Shown in pieces: positions 1 through 12,290 of a stretch of DNA of 64,000 nt (position 1 is the stretch's first letter; each line of letters begins with the position of its first letter). A model generated the notes under the pieces. It had not been told where the DNA came from, did not search any database, and saw only the letters and a program-made list of their open reading frames with translations. The position numbers were made by a program, and so were the translations under genes. Location of the stretch: the NCBI GenBank assembly GCA_033060915.1, contig CM065377.1, positions 36,983,683 through 37,047,682 on the forward strand, read 5' to 3'. Origin of the DNA: Euryodendron excelsum (lineage: Eukaryota; Streptophyta; Magnoliopsida; Ericales; Pentaphylacaceae).

Positions 1-1151
1 TAGGGAAGTAAAGAAAAAGTTAGTTTTGGAGAAGCATACGTGACATGCTTCTCAAAGCTCTTGTTGACTAAACTATGCTTCGAGCCAAGAGACTCTCTTT
101 GAAATGCCATGAAACCCTTTTTGGAGCGTCTTGGTGGGGGCTGGTTTAGTTCCCAAAGCCGATGTGCTTTGGAAAGTGTGCTCGGGCACATAGGGGTAAA
201 ACGGTTATTTTAATGAAACTGGGATAGATTTTATTGGTTAACTAGGGTGTGCCTAACTACCTAGAGGTAGTTTGGGATGGTCTCACCACTTCAAGGGACA
301 TATACTTCTCGAAAAGCGTGTTGGGCTACCTACGGGCAAATGGGTCATTTTGACTAGAATTCTCCGGAATGGGATCGGATTTTGTTTGAATGGAAAATCA
401 AACATGCCAAACTGTTTAAAGACATTATTGAGAGTGGTCTTACCATCTTGAGGGGTTTGTACTTTCTCGAAAGACGTGTCAGGCTGCCTAGGGGCAAAAT
501 AGTCATTTTTTATTGATCGGGGCAAGTGGGTGCCGGTGTTAACCTAGGTTTACGTGTGTTTCCATCACTCCAATGGTTGTGATGATTTTTTTTATGAAGA
601 CATCTTGTCCTTGATAAATAAGCGATGGCCAAGAGGTGTAGTCGGTCTTTTGATACTGAATTGCTTGCAGTGTGCCCGTGTTGACCTGTTTGCAAGTGTT
701 TCCTCTACTATGACGGTTTGATAGTTTGTGAGTGTTTTCGCCACTCTAGCGGTTTTGGTGATTGGCTCTGAGGATCTTTAAGTTTCCTGGAGGCTAGTTG
801 ATCCTGAGGGGTATAACGATCATTTTATGTCGGCAGGCTAACAAGCACTGAAAGAAAACTGCGTAAGATTTACGAGTGCTTCCGCCACTCCGATGGTGTT
901 GGTGATTGGTTTCAGAGGCCGCCAGGTCTTAAAAAGATGCCTAGAATGCCTAGGGGCGAGAAAGAATGACAAAGGGCATTTTGGTTAATTTGACTCCAAA
1001 ATGGCCATCTAGGCCTGGAAGCAATGTCTTGATCTTGAAATGTTGATTTGAACTCTAGATGGCCGACTGGGGCTTGATAGAGTTTTGAAGTTTTATTGGA
1101 GTGGTGCTTTGGATTGAAAATTGCTCAGCGGGCAAAAATGGGGTGCTTATA
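1..1151 (-). mobile_element. Tat-type LTR fragment (U3 end), cut by window edge
   Basis: This is the first part (in element sense) of the long LTR that recurs through the window. It contains the family's repeated block of the form GGGGCAAAATGGTCATTTT (for example near 330 and 495) and ends with AAAATGGGGTGCTTATA, where other copies end GGGTGCTTACA. The terminal CA has decayed to TA. The other end lies outside the window, so no TSD can be checked and solo versus full-length status is unknown. The short open frames here (283-525, 510-695) look like non-coding LTR sequence. Confidence 0.8.
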
Positions 1152-1446
1152 AGGAGGATTACGGTGTTCTGGCACTCATATCTCTCCTTTTACAAAAATT
1201 CACTGATGACACTATGCATAACCAAAATAGGTGACGTGCTGACCGTAATAAGCATAGTCAAAGATTACATCAATAAAAATTAAATTAAGCCGCGTGCCGA
1301 CCATACTAACATAGGGATACTTGATTTCACTTATTAATTGTATGTAAAGGTTCCAAAATAAATGATAGAATATCAAAGTTTAAAACGATGTCAAAGGAGT
1401 CATATATATAAATGAAACAAGATGATTAAACATCACTGGAACCTAT
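1152..1446. other. Unassigned spacer between two LTRs
   Basis: AT-rich sequence without a recognisable gene. It holds two similar pieces about 75 bp apart, near 1230 (GACGTGCTGACC) and 1290 (CGCGTGCCGACC), which suggests an old short duplication. The last five bases, CCTAT (1442-1446), are one copy of the TSD of the next LTR, and the target continues at 10204. Confidence 0.5.
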
Positions 1447-1974
1447 TGTCGTGCTCCGATTTTTCACACTCGAGAAAACACACAAGTGAGAAAAATACAG
1501 TACTCTCTATTTAGAACTCGTCCTTCTAGAAGGGCGAGTGCGACTAAATTTGAATTGAAAATTAATTTGAATAAAGGATTTTGAAAAATGTTTGGAGTCG
1601 CCACCTAACTTTGTTAAGGTGAGTTAGGTCACCTAAAACTAAGTACAATCTGGAGATTAAACTTAAGGTTTTTGAAAATGTTTTGAAAAATTTCCTCAAG
1701 AGAGGGTTTTTGGAGAAAAAAGGTTGTTTGAAAACCTTTGAAAAGATTTAAGCCATTTTTTAAAATAACTCCATTTTTTGTTTTTGAAAATAGTGATTCT
1801 AGGTTCAGAGGTTGGTTACGTATAAGGAAGATGCACTAGGCTATCACCCCATCTCGCCCTCGTGGTACCCACATGTCTTTTTACCCTAGATTTACTCATT
1901 TAGAATCTTTGATTATCAAATTGTTCAATTATATCCACTTCGAAAAGAATTTAGAAAGAAGTTTGATATTATGC

Positions 1975-4900
1975 TGTCGCGCCCAGATTTTTTGCACTCG
2001 AGGAATACACAAACGAGCGGAAAAAATATTGTACTCTCTCGTTAGAACTCATCCTCCTAGAAGAATGGATGCGACTAGGTTTGAATTGAAAATTGATTTT
2101 GAATAAGGGCTTTTGAAAAACAATTTGGAATCGCCACCTAACATGATTAAGGTGAGTTAGGTCACCTAAAAACTAAGCACAATCCGAAGACTACACTTGG
2201 GGTTTTTGAAAACGATTCTGAAAATACCTCCTCAAGAGAGGGTTTTTAAGAAAACAGGTTGTTTAGTAACCTTTGAAAAATATTTAAGCCCTTTTTTTAA
2301 AATAACTCCATTTTGGTCCTTGAAAACAATGATCCTAGGTTCGGAGGTTGGTTACGTGTAGGGAAGACGTACTAAGCTATAACCCTACCCCGCCCTTGCG
2401 GTACCTACATGTCTATTCACCCTAGATTCATCTATGAGAGTCTTCAACTAACAAATGTCCAATCCTATCCACTTTAGAAAAGAATTTTTAAAAGAAATTA
2501 ACATGATGCATGATATGCAAGTGCAAGAAAAGAGAATTGGAAAATAGATTTGAAAAAAAATTGATTTGATTTAAAAATAATTTTGAAAAGATAGATTTGA
2601 AATTGAAAAGTTTTAGAAAGTGGAAATAGAGATTTGGAAATAAAAATTTGGAATTAGAAATAGATCATGGAATTGGAAGTTGAAAAAAAGAAGTTGTGGA
2701 AATAGAAGCTTGAAAAAGATTGTGACCGCACTCATGAGGGTTGCCTACGTATCCCTTTGGCGGAATCAGGTCAGTCGTAGTTCGAATAATAGTCTGATAG
2801 AAAATAAAATATTTTGATTGGAAAGAAAGAAATTTTGAATTGGAATTTGGATTAGAAGATTGAGAGATTGAACTTTGATTGGAAGATTTGATTTTGGAAA
2901 GCTTGGTTTTAAGAAACCTAGACTTAAGAAAGAATTGAGACTTAGGAAAGATTTGACTAGAGTGTTGAACTTGGAAGATTAGGGAAAGATTGGATTTAGG
3001 AAAGGTTCAAATTAGGAAAGATCCAAAATAGGAAAGTTTCATTTTAGGAAAGTTTCGTTTTAGGAAAATTTTGGTTTAGGAAAGGTACATTTTAAGAAAG
3101 TATTAAAATTGAAAAGCTTTGAATTTGGAATGTTACGAAATAGGAAAGTTTTAAAAGTAAGAAAGTTTTGAATTTAGAAAGTTTTAGATTTGGAAAGATT
3201 TGAAGTTTAGGAAAGTTTAGAATTTTGAAAATATTCAAAATTTGAGTTTTAGAAATTCTTGAGATTAGGAAAGGTTTGAGTTTAAGAAGGATTTAAAAAC
3301 TTAGATTTGGAAAGTTGAGATTTGGAAATGTATGGAATTAAGAGAGGTTGGGAGCTTAAAGTTTAAGGAAATATTTAAAAGTTTAAGTTTGGGAAACTTA
3401 AGGTTTAGGAATGTATGAGATTAAGAAAGATTTGAATTAGAAAAGTTTTGGAGTTGGAAGGATTGAGATTTTTATTTCCTAAAACAAATGATTGGATTTT
3501 GTTTCTAAAAGAGAGGGTTTGATTTTGTTTCCAAAAACGGAGGATTGTATCTAGTTTCCTAAATGGGAAGATTGGATTTGGTTTCCTAAAGGGAAGATTG
3601 GATTTGGTATGGATTTGGAAAGAGAAGTATTAGAAACTCTATATTTGGAAGACTATAGTTGTGATGTAGAAAATAAGTTTTGGAAACTTATGATTTTGAT
3701 GTAAAAAAGGGAGATTTTGGAAACCTAGGTTTAAGGCAAGATTGAAAATCATGTTTTTGGGAAGGAAAATTAGGGTTTTCTAATCGTGGGTTCTAGGGCT
3801 TGACTTGGGTACTAAGGAAGAAGATCTTGGAAAGTGAGTTTTTAGAAAGGGAGATTTTTGGAAGACAATCCTAGAGAGGAGTTTTTAGAAAATGAATCTT
3901 GAAGAGAGAGTTTTTGGAAAGCAAAACTTTCAAAGAGTTTTTGGAAAGAGATTTTGGGAAAGAGATTTTTGGAAAGAGTCGTTTAAGAAGGAAATTTAAG
4001 GAGTGTTTCTAGAAAGTGAATTTTGAGGAAAGCGTTTTTGGAAAGGAGCTTTTAGGAAAGAGGTTTTTGGAAAGAGATTGTTGGAAGTGAGTTTTTGAAA
4101 ACAATTTTGAAAAAGAGAATGGAGAGAGTTTTTAGAAAGCATGTTGAAAAAGGAATTTTTAGAAAGAAAGATTTTAAAAAAGAGTTTTTAGAAAGTATAT
4201 AAAATATCTCACTTTCCTAAAGCGATTCTAACCATAAGAAGATTAGAACTACTTTAAGATAATTGTTTTGAAAACAACGAGGATTTGAAAATATGGACTG
4301 TATTGGTTACTTTAAATGTAACACTTTCCTAAAGCAACCCTAGCGATGGAAGGGCTAGAACTACCTTAGGATTGTAGTTTTGAAAACAAGTTCTGAAAAA
4401 GAAGATTTTGACGTAAGTTTAAAAGCGATGTTAATGCAAGATTTGAAAACGAGTTTGAAAATGAATTTTTGAAGAATGCAAGATCATGATATGCACAATG
4501 CAAGTTGGGGTTGTGAACATACAAGGTTAAGGCTTCACCACATAATCAAGGGAGTCAAACCCACGTGGTCTCCAGTTAGACTAAAAGAAAGCTCCTGACA
4601 CGGTGACCTTCCAATAGCCTAATCCTACACATGGACCGGGAAAGCCCTTGTTTCAAGCATGCAAGAAAGGGAGAAAGAAGATGGGGGATTAAAATAAAAG
4701 AAAACCCAAGTGGGTTCAGAGGGAGAAGAGAGAAGGGGGAGATGCGTAAACTTAAATAAAGACCCTACCTTGTGTCTTCTTTACTTTGCTTTGCTTTGTT
4801 TTGCGCACTTTGTTTTTCTTGCTTTGCTTCAATCTTCAAGGGCTTGTCTTGATCTTCGAGAGCTCCGGATTACAACACTTCAAGTCTTCAATGGAGGCTT

Positions 4901-6626
4901 TGGAGGCTAATATATGAGTGTATAGGAGGCTAAGGTTTGGTGTATGGTGGCTAGGGTTTGGAAAACCTAAAGGAGACATGGGCTTAGAGAGGCTACGAGC
5001 TCTATGTATCGAAAAGTAGGGTTTTCAGACTAAGTTTGCAGACCTCTTTCACGCTGGAAGAGGCTCTGTATTTATAGAGAGAGGAATGACCTGACGCCTG
5101 TTGCAGTGGCGCTAGGCCAATATTTGGCTTGGCGCCACAGCCACTTAGGAAAGTTTTAAGGCCAGCAAGCAACGTATCTTCAGAAGATTTGGGTGCCTGT
5201 ACTAGTGACTACCATGTAATTTTTAGCCTAGCTTCACTAGGAGTGACTCTAGAAAATCCGGGAAGGATTTAAGGGACCAAGAATGACCTAGAAGACCGAA
5301 AAGGGCAGGAACCCTTAGAATAGGGTCCCGGGGGTAATGGACTTGAAAAAGGATGACAAGATTTGTTGGAAGGGTTGACCGGGCCATTAGGGGCAAAACG
5401 GTCAACTGGGCCGAAAAGTTGCCAAGACGGACTAAGAATGTCCCGGATGAAGACTCGAGATTTGAAAACATTATTTAGAATGTTCCCAAAGGTTACCGAT
5501 TTGATAACCAGAGCCGGTGTGGTTGAAAAGGGCGACCGGCCCACAAGGGGCAAAACGGTCATTTCGTACCGGGTTTGCCGGAATTGACTCAGAATGACTC
5601 GGAAAGGTAAGGAAAGGTGGGAAATACTATAAGAAGCATTCTATGGAGGTTACCAGTTTGATACCCAGAACCGGTGTGGTTCCTAGGGCATTCGGATGCC
5701 TAAGGGCAAAATGGTCATCTTAACCATAAAGTCTCGAAATTAGCCCGAAACTAACTAGAAGGCACCTAATCGTGCCGGATTGCTTTTAAGACAATCTTGG
5801 AAAGATGAACTTACCGTTCTGAGGACTTAGGTACTTTCTCGAGAAATGTGTCGAAAAACGACCTTAGGGGCAGTTTGGTCATTTTTCACCGAAGTGCCTA
5901 GCATGCACCGGTGTTGACCTGGGTTTTAAGTGTTTCCACCACTCTAATGGCGGTCCCGTGATACAAGAGTTTGTTAGCAATTCCTTATATCGACCTGTTT
6001 ACGAGTACTTCTACTACTCTAACGGTTGCGATATTTGCGAGTACTTCTGCTACTCTGACTGTTTACGATCATTCCCGAGACTGCCTGATCTCGAGAAGCT
6101 GCTAAATAGACTTAGCGCTTGAGGAATCAACTTTCTCAAAAGGCGTGTCGAAACGGACATTTCTACATTGGCAGGCTAGCAGGCGCCAAAGGTGGACTGT
6201 TCTACCATCTAGGGGACTTGAGGTCTTGTCCCGGTCGATGGGTTTGAAGGGACTTATAGTTCCAAAGAGTTCACTTGGAAACATGCTGGATTGAAAGGTC
6301 TTACCACCTCGAGGAATTAACTTTCTTGAAAGGTGTGCCGAATTTAATTAGAATTAGAATTAGAATTGGAATTGAAATTGGATATGGAATTGGAAAGGGG
6401 ACTTACTGTCTTCGGAAAGACGTGCCCATTAGAATTCGACTGAACATCACCCCCAAGGATGTTTTGGTCATTTTGCCTCTATTTGGGTCTGGCGGGCTCG
6501 TGAAGCGGTTTGATTGACCGGATTAGACTTGAAAAGTTGATTTGACTCAGAATATGTCCACATTGACTTGAATACAAGTCTGGACAGACTATAGACTGCC
6601 GAGCGGTAAAAAATGGGGTGCTTACA
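1975..6626 (-). mobile_element. Solo LTR (inner), nested inside the 1447-10203 LTR
   Basis: A 4652-bp full-length LTR from TGTCGCGCCCAG to GGGGTGCTTACA. The flanking pentamers are TATGC (1970-1974) and GATGC (6627-6631), matching at four of five positions, as expected for an aged TSD. In element sense it has about 1.5 kb of U3, a TATA box at 5069-5076, and about 3.1 kb of R-U5. The U5 part (about 2800-4200) is a degenerate run of AGGAAAGTTTTGAATT-like units on the plus strand. No internal domain is present. This insertion is younger than the LTR it interrupts. Confidence 0.87.
5069..5076 (-). promoter_or_regulatory. LTR TATA box
   Basis: The minus strand reads TATAAATA, preceded by CTC and followed by CAGAGCC. 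The same octamer is at the matching position in most other copies (8794, 25624, 42989, 55587 and divergent copy 16492), while the copy at 32499 has lost it. GGCGCC dyads lie just upstream in element sense. This is the best evidence that these LTRs are transcribed from the minus strand. Confidence 0.75.
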
Positions 6627-8793
6627 GATGCATGACATACAAGTGCAAGAAACAGATTTGAAGCTTGATAAAGGTTGTGAAAATTGGAAACTTGAAAAAG
6701 CTTATGAAATTGGAAACTTGAAAAAGGTTGTGACCACATCCATGAGAGTTGCATTCGTATCCCTTTGTTGAGAGTTAGGTAAGTCGTAGTTTGGACCTAG
6801 GGTTCGATTGAAAATAAACACTTTGAGATCTTTAAAAAGTTTGAGTGGAAGCTTCCTAAATTTAGAGTTGGGGTTGAACTAGGGTTTTGACATCCTTAGA
6901 CTTAAGTAACCTAGGGTTGAACCATGCAACTGAATTGGAAAGATTTGATTTTAGAAAGTTGAATTTTAGAAAATTCTAAATTAAGAAAGTTTCGAATTAG
7001 GAAAGTTTCATTTTAGGAAAGTTGGATTTAAGAAAGATTAGAAAAAGAATTGATTTGATTTAGAAACACTTGATTTGAAAAGACTTGTAAAGATTTGACT
7101 TGATTTGGAAATATTTGATTTGGAAGAATTTGGAAGGTTAGAATTTGGAAAGCTTGAACTTAGGAAAGCTTTTGAATTAGGAAGGATCCATTTTAAGAAA
7201 GTTTTTATCTTAGGAAAGAATTAGTTTTGGAAAGATTTGAATTTAAAAAGATCCATTTTAGGAAAGTCTTGACTTAAGAAAGGTTTGAACTTAAAAAGAT
7301 TTGAAATTTGAAAGGACTTGGAGGTTTGTAATTAAGAAACGTTTGAAAGTTTGAAATTTAGAAAGATTGAAATTAGGAAAGATTATAATTAGAAAAGATT
7401 TGATTTCTATTTCCTAAAGTGGAAGATTGAATTTTATTTCTAAAAATAGAAAATTTGATTTTGTTTCCAAAATTGGATTATTTGATTTTGTTTCCTAGAT
7501 TGGAAGATTTGATTTGACGTGGAATTGGAAAGGTTGAGTTTTGAAAATCTTGGATTTGGAGATTTATGATTTAGTAGGAAAAGAGGTTTTGAAAATCTAT
7601 GATATGATGTAGAAAATAGTTTTGAAAACCTATGATTTGAGACAAAATAGAAAGTCAAGATTTTATGAAAGGAATTAGGGTTTCCTAATCATGGATTCTA
7701 AAGCTTGACTTGGACTTCAAGACAAAGAGTTTTTGAAAAGTAGATTTTTGAAAACAATTTTTTAGGAAGTAGATTTGCAAAACTATTTGGAAAGAGATTT
7801 GAATATGGACTTTTACAAGCCTCTTGAATATCTCACTTTTCTAAAACTATTCTAACCATGAAAGGATTAGAACCATTCTAGGGTAGTGATTTTGAATACA
7901 AACTAGGATTTGAAATATGGATCACAATGATCACATTAAATATAACACTTTCCTAAAGTAACCCTAACCATGGAATGGCTAGAATCACTTTAGGATTGTG
8001 ACTTTGATAAAAAAAAAAAAATAAAATAAAATTTAGGGTTTGAACCCAAAATTTGGACCTTGATGATCACTTTGAATGTAATACTTTCCTAAAACAACCC
8101 TAACTATAGAATGACTATAATCGTCCTAGAAGTGTGATTTTGAAAACAAGTTTGAAAGAAGGATATTTTAAATGCAAGTTTTGAAAGTGAACTTTGATGC
8201 AAATTTGAAAACAACTTTGAATGTAATTTTGAATGTAAGGCGTTAACATGATAACTACAATGCAATAGGGTCATGAACATACAAGGCTAGACTTCACCAC
8301 ATAATCAAGGGGGCCGAACCCATACCATCAAAGGTTGAATTAGAAGAAGGCCCCCAGCATGGTGACCTTCAACAATCCTTCTTAGGCATAAATTGGTGAA
8401 TCTCTTATTTCAAGCATGCAAAAGGAGGAGGTAGAAGATAGGGATTAAAATAGAAGAAAACCTAAGTGGGTTAGGAGAGAGAAGAGATAGGGGCATTACA
8501 TAAAAATAAATAGAAAACCAACATCATATTCTTCTTGCTTTGATTGCTTGGTTTGCTTTACTTCACTTGAACTTTGAGAGTTTTGAAGATGCAACACTTG
8601 ATCTTCAATGGATGTTTTGAGACTTGTGTTTGTGTGTATAAGGTATATAGAAGCTAGGGTTTGAGTGTATGGAGGCTAAGGCTTGAATAGACTTGAGATA
8701 ATTAGGATTTGGAGAGGCTTCGAGCTCTGTTTTCAGAGAGACAGAGTTTCTAGACTGAGTTTGCGGACCCTTTTTACGTAGAGAGAGGGTCTG

Positions 8794-8801
8794 TATTTAT
8801 A
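8794..8801 (-). promoter_or_regulatory. LTR TATA box (outer solo LTR)
   Basis: TATAAATA on the minus strand at the same place relative to the LTR ends as in the inner copy. The upstream GGCGCC block is partly decayed to GGTGCC and GGCACC (8820-8895). Confidence 0.7.
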
Positions 8802-10203
8802 AGCAATTGAAATAACCTTGGCACCTGTTGTAGTGGCGCCAGGGTAAAATTTTTATTGGTGCCACAAGGAACGACGCCAGGCCATTTATTGGTAATAGTG
8901 GTGCCAAAAACTTAGGAAAGTTTTAAGGTGGCAAGAAACGTATCTTTTGACCCTTGGAATGTAAGGCAAAAGATTTGGGAACCTGTCCTAGTGACTACCA
9001 TGCAATTTTTGGCTTCGCTCCACTAGGAGTGACTCTAGAAGGTTTGGAAATGATCCAGAAGGCCGGGGATAGACAGGAACCCTTGAAAGAGTGTGCCGGA
9101 GGTAACGAGCTTAAGAAATAATGACAGAATATTTGAAAGGGGTGCCTGGTCCTTAGGGGCTAAACGCTCAATTGAACCGGGGAAGCACTGGAATGGATGC
9201 GGAGTGACTTGTGAAAAGTCTGGAAGGTTGGAAACACTATCGAGAGTGTTCCAAGGGGTTGCCAGTTTGAACCCCGACTCGGTGTGGCTGAAAAAAAGGC
9301 AACCGGCCTACTAGGGGCAAAATGATCATTTTGCACCGGGCTTCCCGAAATGGACTCAGAATGATCTGGAAGGACCTAAGGGGCAGTTTGGTCATTTTTC
9401 ACTGGAGTGGGCTAGCTGGCATTGGTGTTGACCTGAGTTTTGAGTGTTTTCATCACTCTGATGGTCTGTGATGAGTTGGTTTCCGAAGGTATTCCATCCT
9501 TCGATAAACATGTCAAGACCAAGAGGCATGTTCGGTCCAGTGACAAAGGGGTTTTGTTGGCAATTCTTAATGTCGACCTGTTTATGAGTGTTTCCGCCAC
9601 TCTGACAGTTGCGATGTTTGTGAGTGTTTTCGTCACTCTGACGATGTGCAATCATTCCAATGATTGCCTAATCTCAAAAAGTTGCTGGATGGTCTTATCG
9701 TATGAGGGATTAACTTTCTTGAAAGATGTGCTAGATAACGAAAATTCTACATTGGTGGGCTAGCAGACGCCAAAAGTGAACCATTCTACCATCTTAGAGA
9801 CTTGGGTTCTGTTCCGGTCGATGGGTTTGAAGAGACTTACCATTCTGAGGAGTTTTCTTGAAAAACATGTTGAACTGGATGCCCTTATCGTCTAAGGGAT
9901 CAACTTTCTTGAAAGACATGCCAAATTGAGTTTGATTGACTTGGACTGGAATTGGAATTAGAATTGAGGATGAAATTGGGACTTACCATCTTTAGGAAGA
10001 TGTGCCAACTAGAATTGGACCGAGTAATGTCCTTAGGGCATTTTGGTCATTTTGTCTCTATTGGGTCCGGTGGGCCTGCGAAGCAATTGATTAACTAGAT
10101 TGAGATTGAAAAACTGGTTTGGACTTGAATATGTCTATATCAGTTTGATTGTGAGCCCGGTCAGACCAGAGATTGCCGAGTAGGCACAAATAGGATGCTT
10201 ACA

Positions 10204-10329
10204 CCTATTAATAGTAAATGCATGAAATATCACTGAAAGCCAAAGTGCTTCAGAAAGAGACTGGGCAATGGGTGTGGATAGCTTCGGCAATGGACTATTG
10301 ATTGTACTTCAAAAGTGCAATTATAACAC
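10204..10329. other. Target sequence flanking the CCTAT solo LTR
   Basis: Starts with the second CCTAT TSD copy and continues the sequence broken at 1446. No gene or repeat recognised. Confidence 0.5.
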
Positions 10330-11645
10330 CTTAACTCGTGCTTTATTAGCTTTAGTTTAGGATTTTATATGTCTTTTTAGTTAGATTTTAGTATTAACTT
10401 ACTTTATCTTGCTTTATACAGGTTTTGAGCCTACTTTGAAGGAATTTGGGCGCAATTCAGACAATAGTGAAGAGTGTTGTGAATAGTGTCGTGCGAACGG
10501 GTAAACAGTGTCGTGCGCACGGTGAATACTACGACTCAAACGCTTTCACAGGTCTACAAAATTGTGAGAAAATAGTAAGGCTCAATTTCATCATCAACTA
10601 ACCGCGTGCATAGTTAGCTAACGTTCGACGGCAACTCTGTTTATTTTCAGCCTATAAATTTAGTTTTTGCAAAAAAAAATTGGGGATCTAAGCCTTTTAT
10701 GCGTAGATTGGGCTAAATGCAGTTATATAGGAGTAGTTTTAGAAATAGAAACACTTGGAATTTCATTATAATTTCTATTCTAATACTCAAATTCAAGTAG
10801 TTTATAAGCTTTGTTCATTTCAATTGTGAATTTCTCTATGGATTCAAGTATTTAAGTCTTCAATTGGGTGCAATTGTGAAGGTTACTTAAGGAATCCAAT
10901 GTCTCATTAAATGTATCTCATGAATTCATTGCTTTATCTTCCTAGATCTTTAATTCCTTGTAATTAAATGTAGAAACCTTAGAACACTTAGATTATTGAT
11001 TATTTTTAGTGGTTTCATTGCATGATTCCTCAATTGTGTGTTGAATTCATCCAATTCAATGGTATTAATCTAAGGCTCTCTACTAAATAATGAATCTAAC
11101 ATCAATTACTATGGAATCCATTCTCATCAATTGAATATTGGATGCTTAAGAACACAAAGGTTATTGATTATGTTTGATTAAGTCAATGCTTAATTCCCTA
11201 ATTTTGTATTGATCCTAATCAAATCAATGGTAGTAACCTATAATTCTACTATTGACTATAAATCTAATTTCAATTGCTTGAGAATTGTTGATTTTCAAAG
11301 CTAAATCTTCTGAATCAAACTCTCTTAATTGTGGGGTTTGATTTGAGTTATGAATCTTGTTGAAATCTTTGGATGAATTGAGTGATTAGATCAATTGAAT
11401 TCAATTCCTTTTACAATTTGTTAATCTAGTTTTCATTTCCTTTGTTCTAGCTTAAACAACAAACCTCTTCAAACCAAATCATTTTTTATTTTTCCTTTTT
11501 AAAAAGCATTTTACCAAATTGCGTGAGTCTTAAGAATGTTAAGTGCTAGTTTTGGCCGATAGCTTATGTTGGGCTCAATTCTCGTAGAATTCAATCTCGG
11601 TACTTACCGAGTTATACTTGACTACCACATGCTCTTGGGTGTTAC
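10330..11645 (+). mobile_element. LTR-like region of a different retroelement (possibly Athila/Tat)
   Basis: AT-rich, with no coding frame. Its 3' end (about 11570-11645) carries a CTCGGTACTTACCGAG dyad and closes with TGGGTGTTACA, resembling LTR 3' ends known from Athila and Tat elements. Two similar stretches (about 10970-11100 and 11150-11290: TTGATTATTTTTAG and TTGATTATGTTTG followed by related text) show an internal duplication of about 180 bp. No second LTR, primer-binding site or coding domain was seen, so the assignment is tentative and the left border is approximate. Confidence 0.35.
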
Positions 11646-11899
11646 ATTACTACAGTTGTGTCAACTATCCTAGTGGAGGTGGTGGTCTACTTTAGTGGGA
11701 AGAGAGAGGGGGTGTCGAGAGGTGTCAAACCGATGATGGGATATATGCTCTGGTGGGAAAAGAGTGGTAGAGAAGGCTTCACCCAGAGAGAGGGGTTCAG
11801 AGAGATAGAGAGAGGCGGCGGGGATTGTATTGCTCCGGCAATGGTGGTATGCTCCTATGGGAAGAGAGAAAGGGAGAACACAAACGGGGGAGATTGCAG

Positions 11900-11939
<40 letters not shown>

Positions 11940-12071
11940 AGAGAGAGAGCTTTGAGATTTAAGGCAAATGGAGGAGAGGAGGGAAATAAAGAACCAAAAT
12001 GAAAATTTTAAACTAAAATGACATCATTTCCCCTTCGTCAAAATTTTCTATTAGCGATGGTGTGTGCGCCT
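11646..12071. other. GA-rich stretch without a credible gene
   Basis: The open frame at 11658-12002 runs through a GA dinucleotide run and gives an E/R-rich product with no recognisable domain. It is treated as low-complexity DNA. A transcribed purine-rich leader of a lost gene cannot be excluded. Confidence 0.5.
11904..11949. repeat. (GA)n microsatellite
   Basis: About 17 uninterrupted GA units, then a GGGGA interruption and four more GA units. On the plus strand this is a GAGA-element-like purine tract. Confidence 0.9.
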
Positions 12072-12290
12072 TTGCAAAAAGGGCTTTTTAGCCATGGAGG
12101 TTTTTTGCAACGACGCCAATGCTATCGCAAATAATGGCATTAGTGATGGCCTTTGATGCCGTCACAAAAAATTTGTCGCAAGCAATTTTTGTTTGTGACG
12201 GTGTCAAATGCCATCGCCAATGCCACTATTTGCGTGGGCATTGGCGCCGTTGCAACAAATCTCCGTGGCTAGAAGCCCAATTTCTTGCAA
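12072..12290. repeat. 219-bp foldback (long imperfect hairpin), MITE-like
   Basis: The two halves are reverse complements around position 12181. Paired landmarks are TTGCAA at 12072-12077 with TTGCAA at 12285-12290, AGCCATGGAGG with CTCCGTGGCT, GCAACGACGCC with GGCGCCGTTGC, and GTCACAAA (12161-12168) with TTTGTGAC (12192-12199). Pairing continues almost to the centre with scattered mismatches. No coding potential. It may be a foldback or MITE of a DNA transposon, or a small-RNA precursor. No TSD or named terminal motif was identified. Confidence 0.7.

Larger units (their letters stand above)
1447..10203 (-). mobile_element. Solo LTR (outer), TSD CCTAT, interrupted by a younger LTR
   Basis: The left terminus is TGTCGTGCTCC and the right terminus GGATGCTTACA. 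CCTAT occurs immediately outside both ends (1442-1446 and 10204-10208), an exact 5-bp TSD. The segment 1975-6626 is a second copy of the same LTR, and the outer copy resumes at 6627 at the matching internal position (the GATGCATGA...CAAGTGCAAGAAA landmark). Without the insert the LTR is about 4.1 kb. There is no internal region, primer-binding site or coding domain between the two TSDs, so it is a solo LTR, a product expected from LTR-LTR recombination. On the minus strand it has a TATAAATA box at 8794-8801. Confidence 0.88.

Noticed and set aside
11658..12002. 114-codon frame
   Set aside because: Runs through a GA microsatellite; E/R repeats only.
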